From an uncultured Mollicutes bacterium (GTDB lineage: Bacteria > Bacillota_I > Bacilli_A > RFN20 > CAG-288): 7,871 nt of DNA. Below are positions 7,777-7,871 of this stretch, piece after piece (the stretch's first letter is position 1; every line of letters starts with the position of its first letter). Location: NCBI GenBank assembly GCA_900549915.1, contig URQF01000064.1, forward strand, positions 1 to 7,871, given 5' to 3'. The notes beneath the pieces are model-generated. The model did no database searches, was not told the DNA's origin, and saw only the letters and a list, made by a program, of their open reading frames with translations. Position numbers and translations under genes: made by a program.

Positions 7777-7871
7777 GTATGATGGGCATGCCATTGTTCT
7801 AGGGTGAAAGTCCCAATAGGCGTAGTTGTCGACGAACTATATAGCGACTCACAAAGCGTAGACCGGTGACG
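7777..7871 (+). mobile_element. 5' end of a probable group II intron, cut by the window edge
   Basis: From GTATG at 7777 the sequence runs GATGGGCATGCC, then CTAGGGTGAAAGTCCC, then a TAGTT...GAACTA stem, TAGCGACTCACAAAGCGTAGACCGGTGACG. This succession (a GUGYG-like 5' end, a GGGCATG element, the AGGGTGAAAGTCCC hairpin, then short helices) resembles the start of domain I of bacterial group II introns as I remember them. Such introns are self-splicing ribozymes that usually carry a reverse transcriptase/maturase gene, which would lie past the right edge. The exact 5' boundary and the subgroup are uncertain, and nothing beyond domain I can be seen. Confidence 0.6.

Noticed and set aside
7777..7871. 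A tRNA or riboswitch at the right edge
   Set aside because: No cloverleaf with a TTC loop and no known aptamer core was seen; the AGGGTGAAAGTCCC hairpin and its surroundings fit group II intron domain I better.

Overview
The most notable thing in this window is its genetic code. Every gene reads far better if AGG is methionine instead of arginine. In enolase, in the copper ATPase (all three of its metal-binding domains, the PN-M-DTLV loop, the M-LTGDN and VAM-GDGIND motifs and the MxxSS copper site), in CopZ and in CsoR, AGG falls on positions that are Met or another hydrophobic residue in these families. The invariant arginines are written CGN or AGA. By hand count there are about 79 in-frame AGG codons against about 22 ATG. 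I recall a published codon screen (Shulgina and Eddy 2021, the Codetta method) reporting AGG as the dominant methionine codon in a clade of uncultivated Bacilli. The Firmicute-like genes, purine-rich ribosome binding sites and Bacilli-type promoters fit that clade, so a gut-type uncultivated Bacilli genome is the best guess. Protein strings quoted with Arg at AGG are standard-code readings and are probably wrong there.

Layout, left to right. Positions 1-167 hold no clear gene. A strong promoter (168-196) drives a single-gene enolase unit (228-1526) that ends in its own terminator. Enolase faces a minus-strand polytopic membrane protein of the O-antigen ligase/polymerase type (1621-3081), and each gene has its own hairpin terminator between them. 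Divergent from the membrane gene is a compact copper-efflux operon on the plus strand: a perfect CsoR-type operator (3195-3211), copA (3227-5827), copZ (5840-6064) and csoR (6066-6332). It ends at an 18-bp-stem terminator shared with a convergent gene. That gene (6422-7579, minus) encodes a two-helix membrane protein with a C-terminal region like DUF697/YcjF. Past it lie about 170 intergenic bases, a GC-rich hairpin (7750-7768), and what looks like the 5' end of a group II intron running off the right edge.

How the parts work together: CopA exports Cu(I), CopZ is the soluble Cu(I) chaperone that hands copper to it, and CsoR represses the operon until it binds Cu(I). The csoR gene is last in the operon, so the repressor controls its own synthesis. 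Enolase is housekeeping glycolysis. The two other membrane proteins have no evident link to copper.
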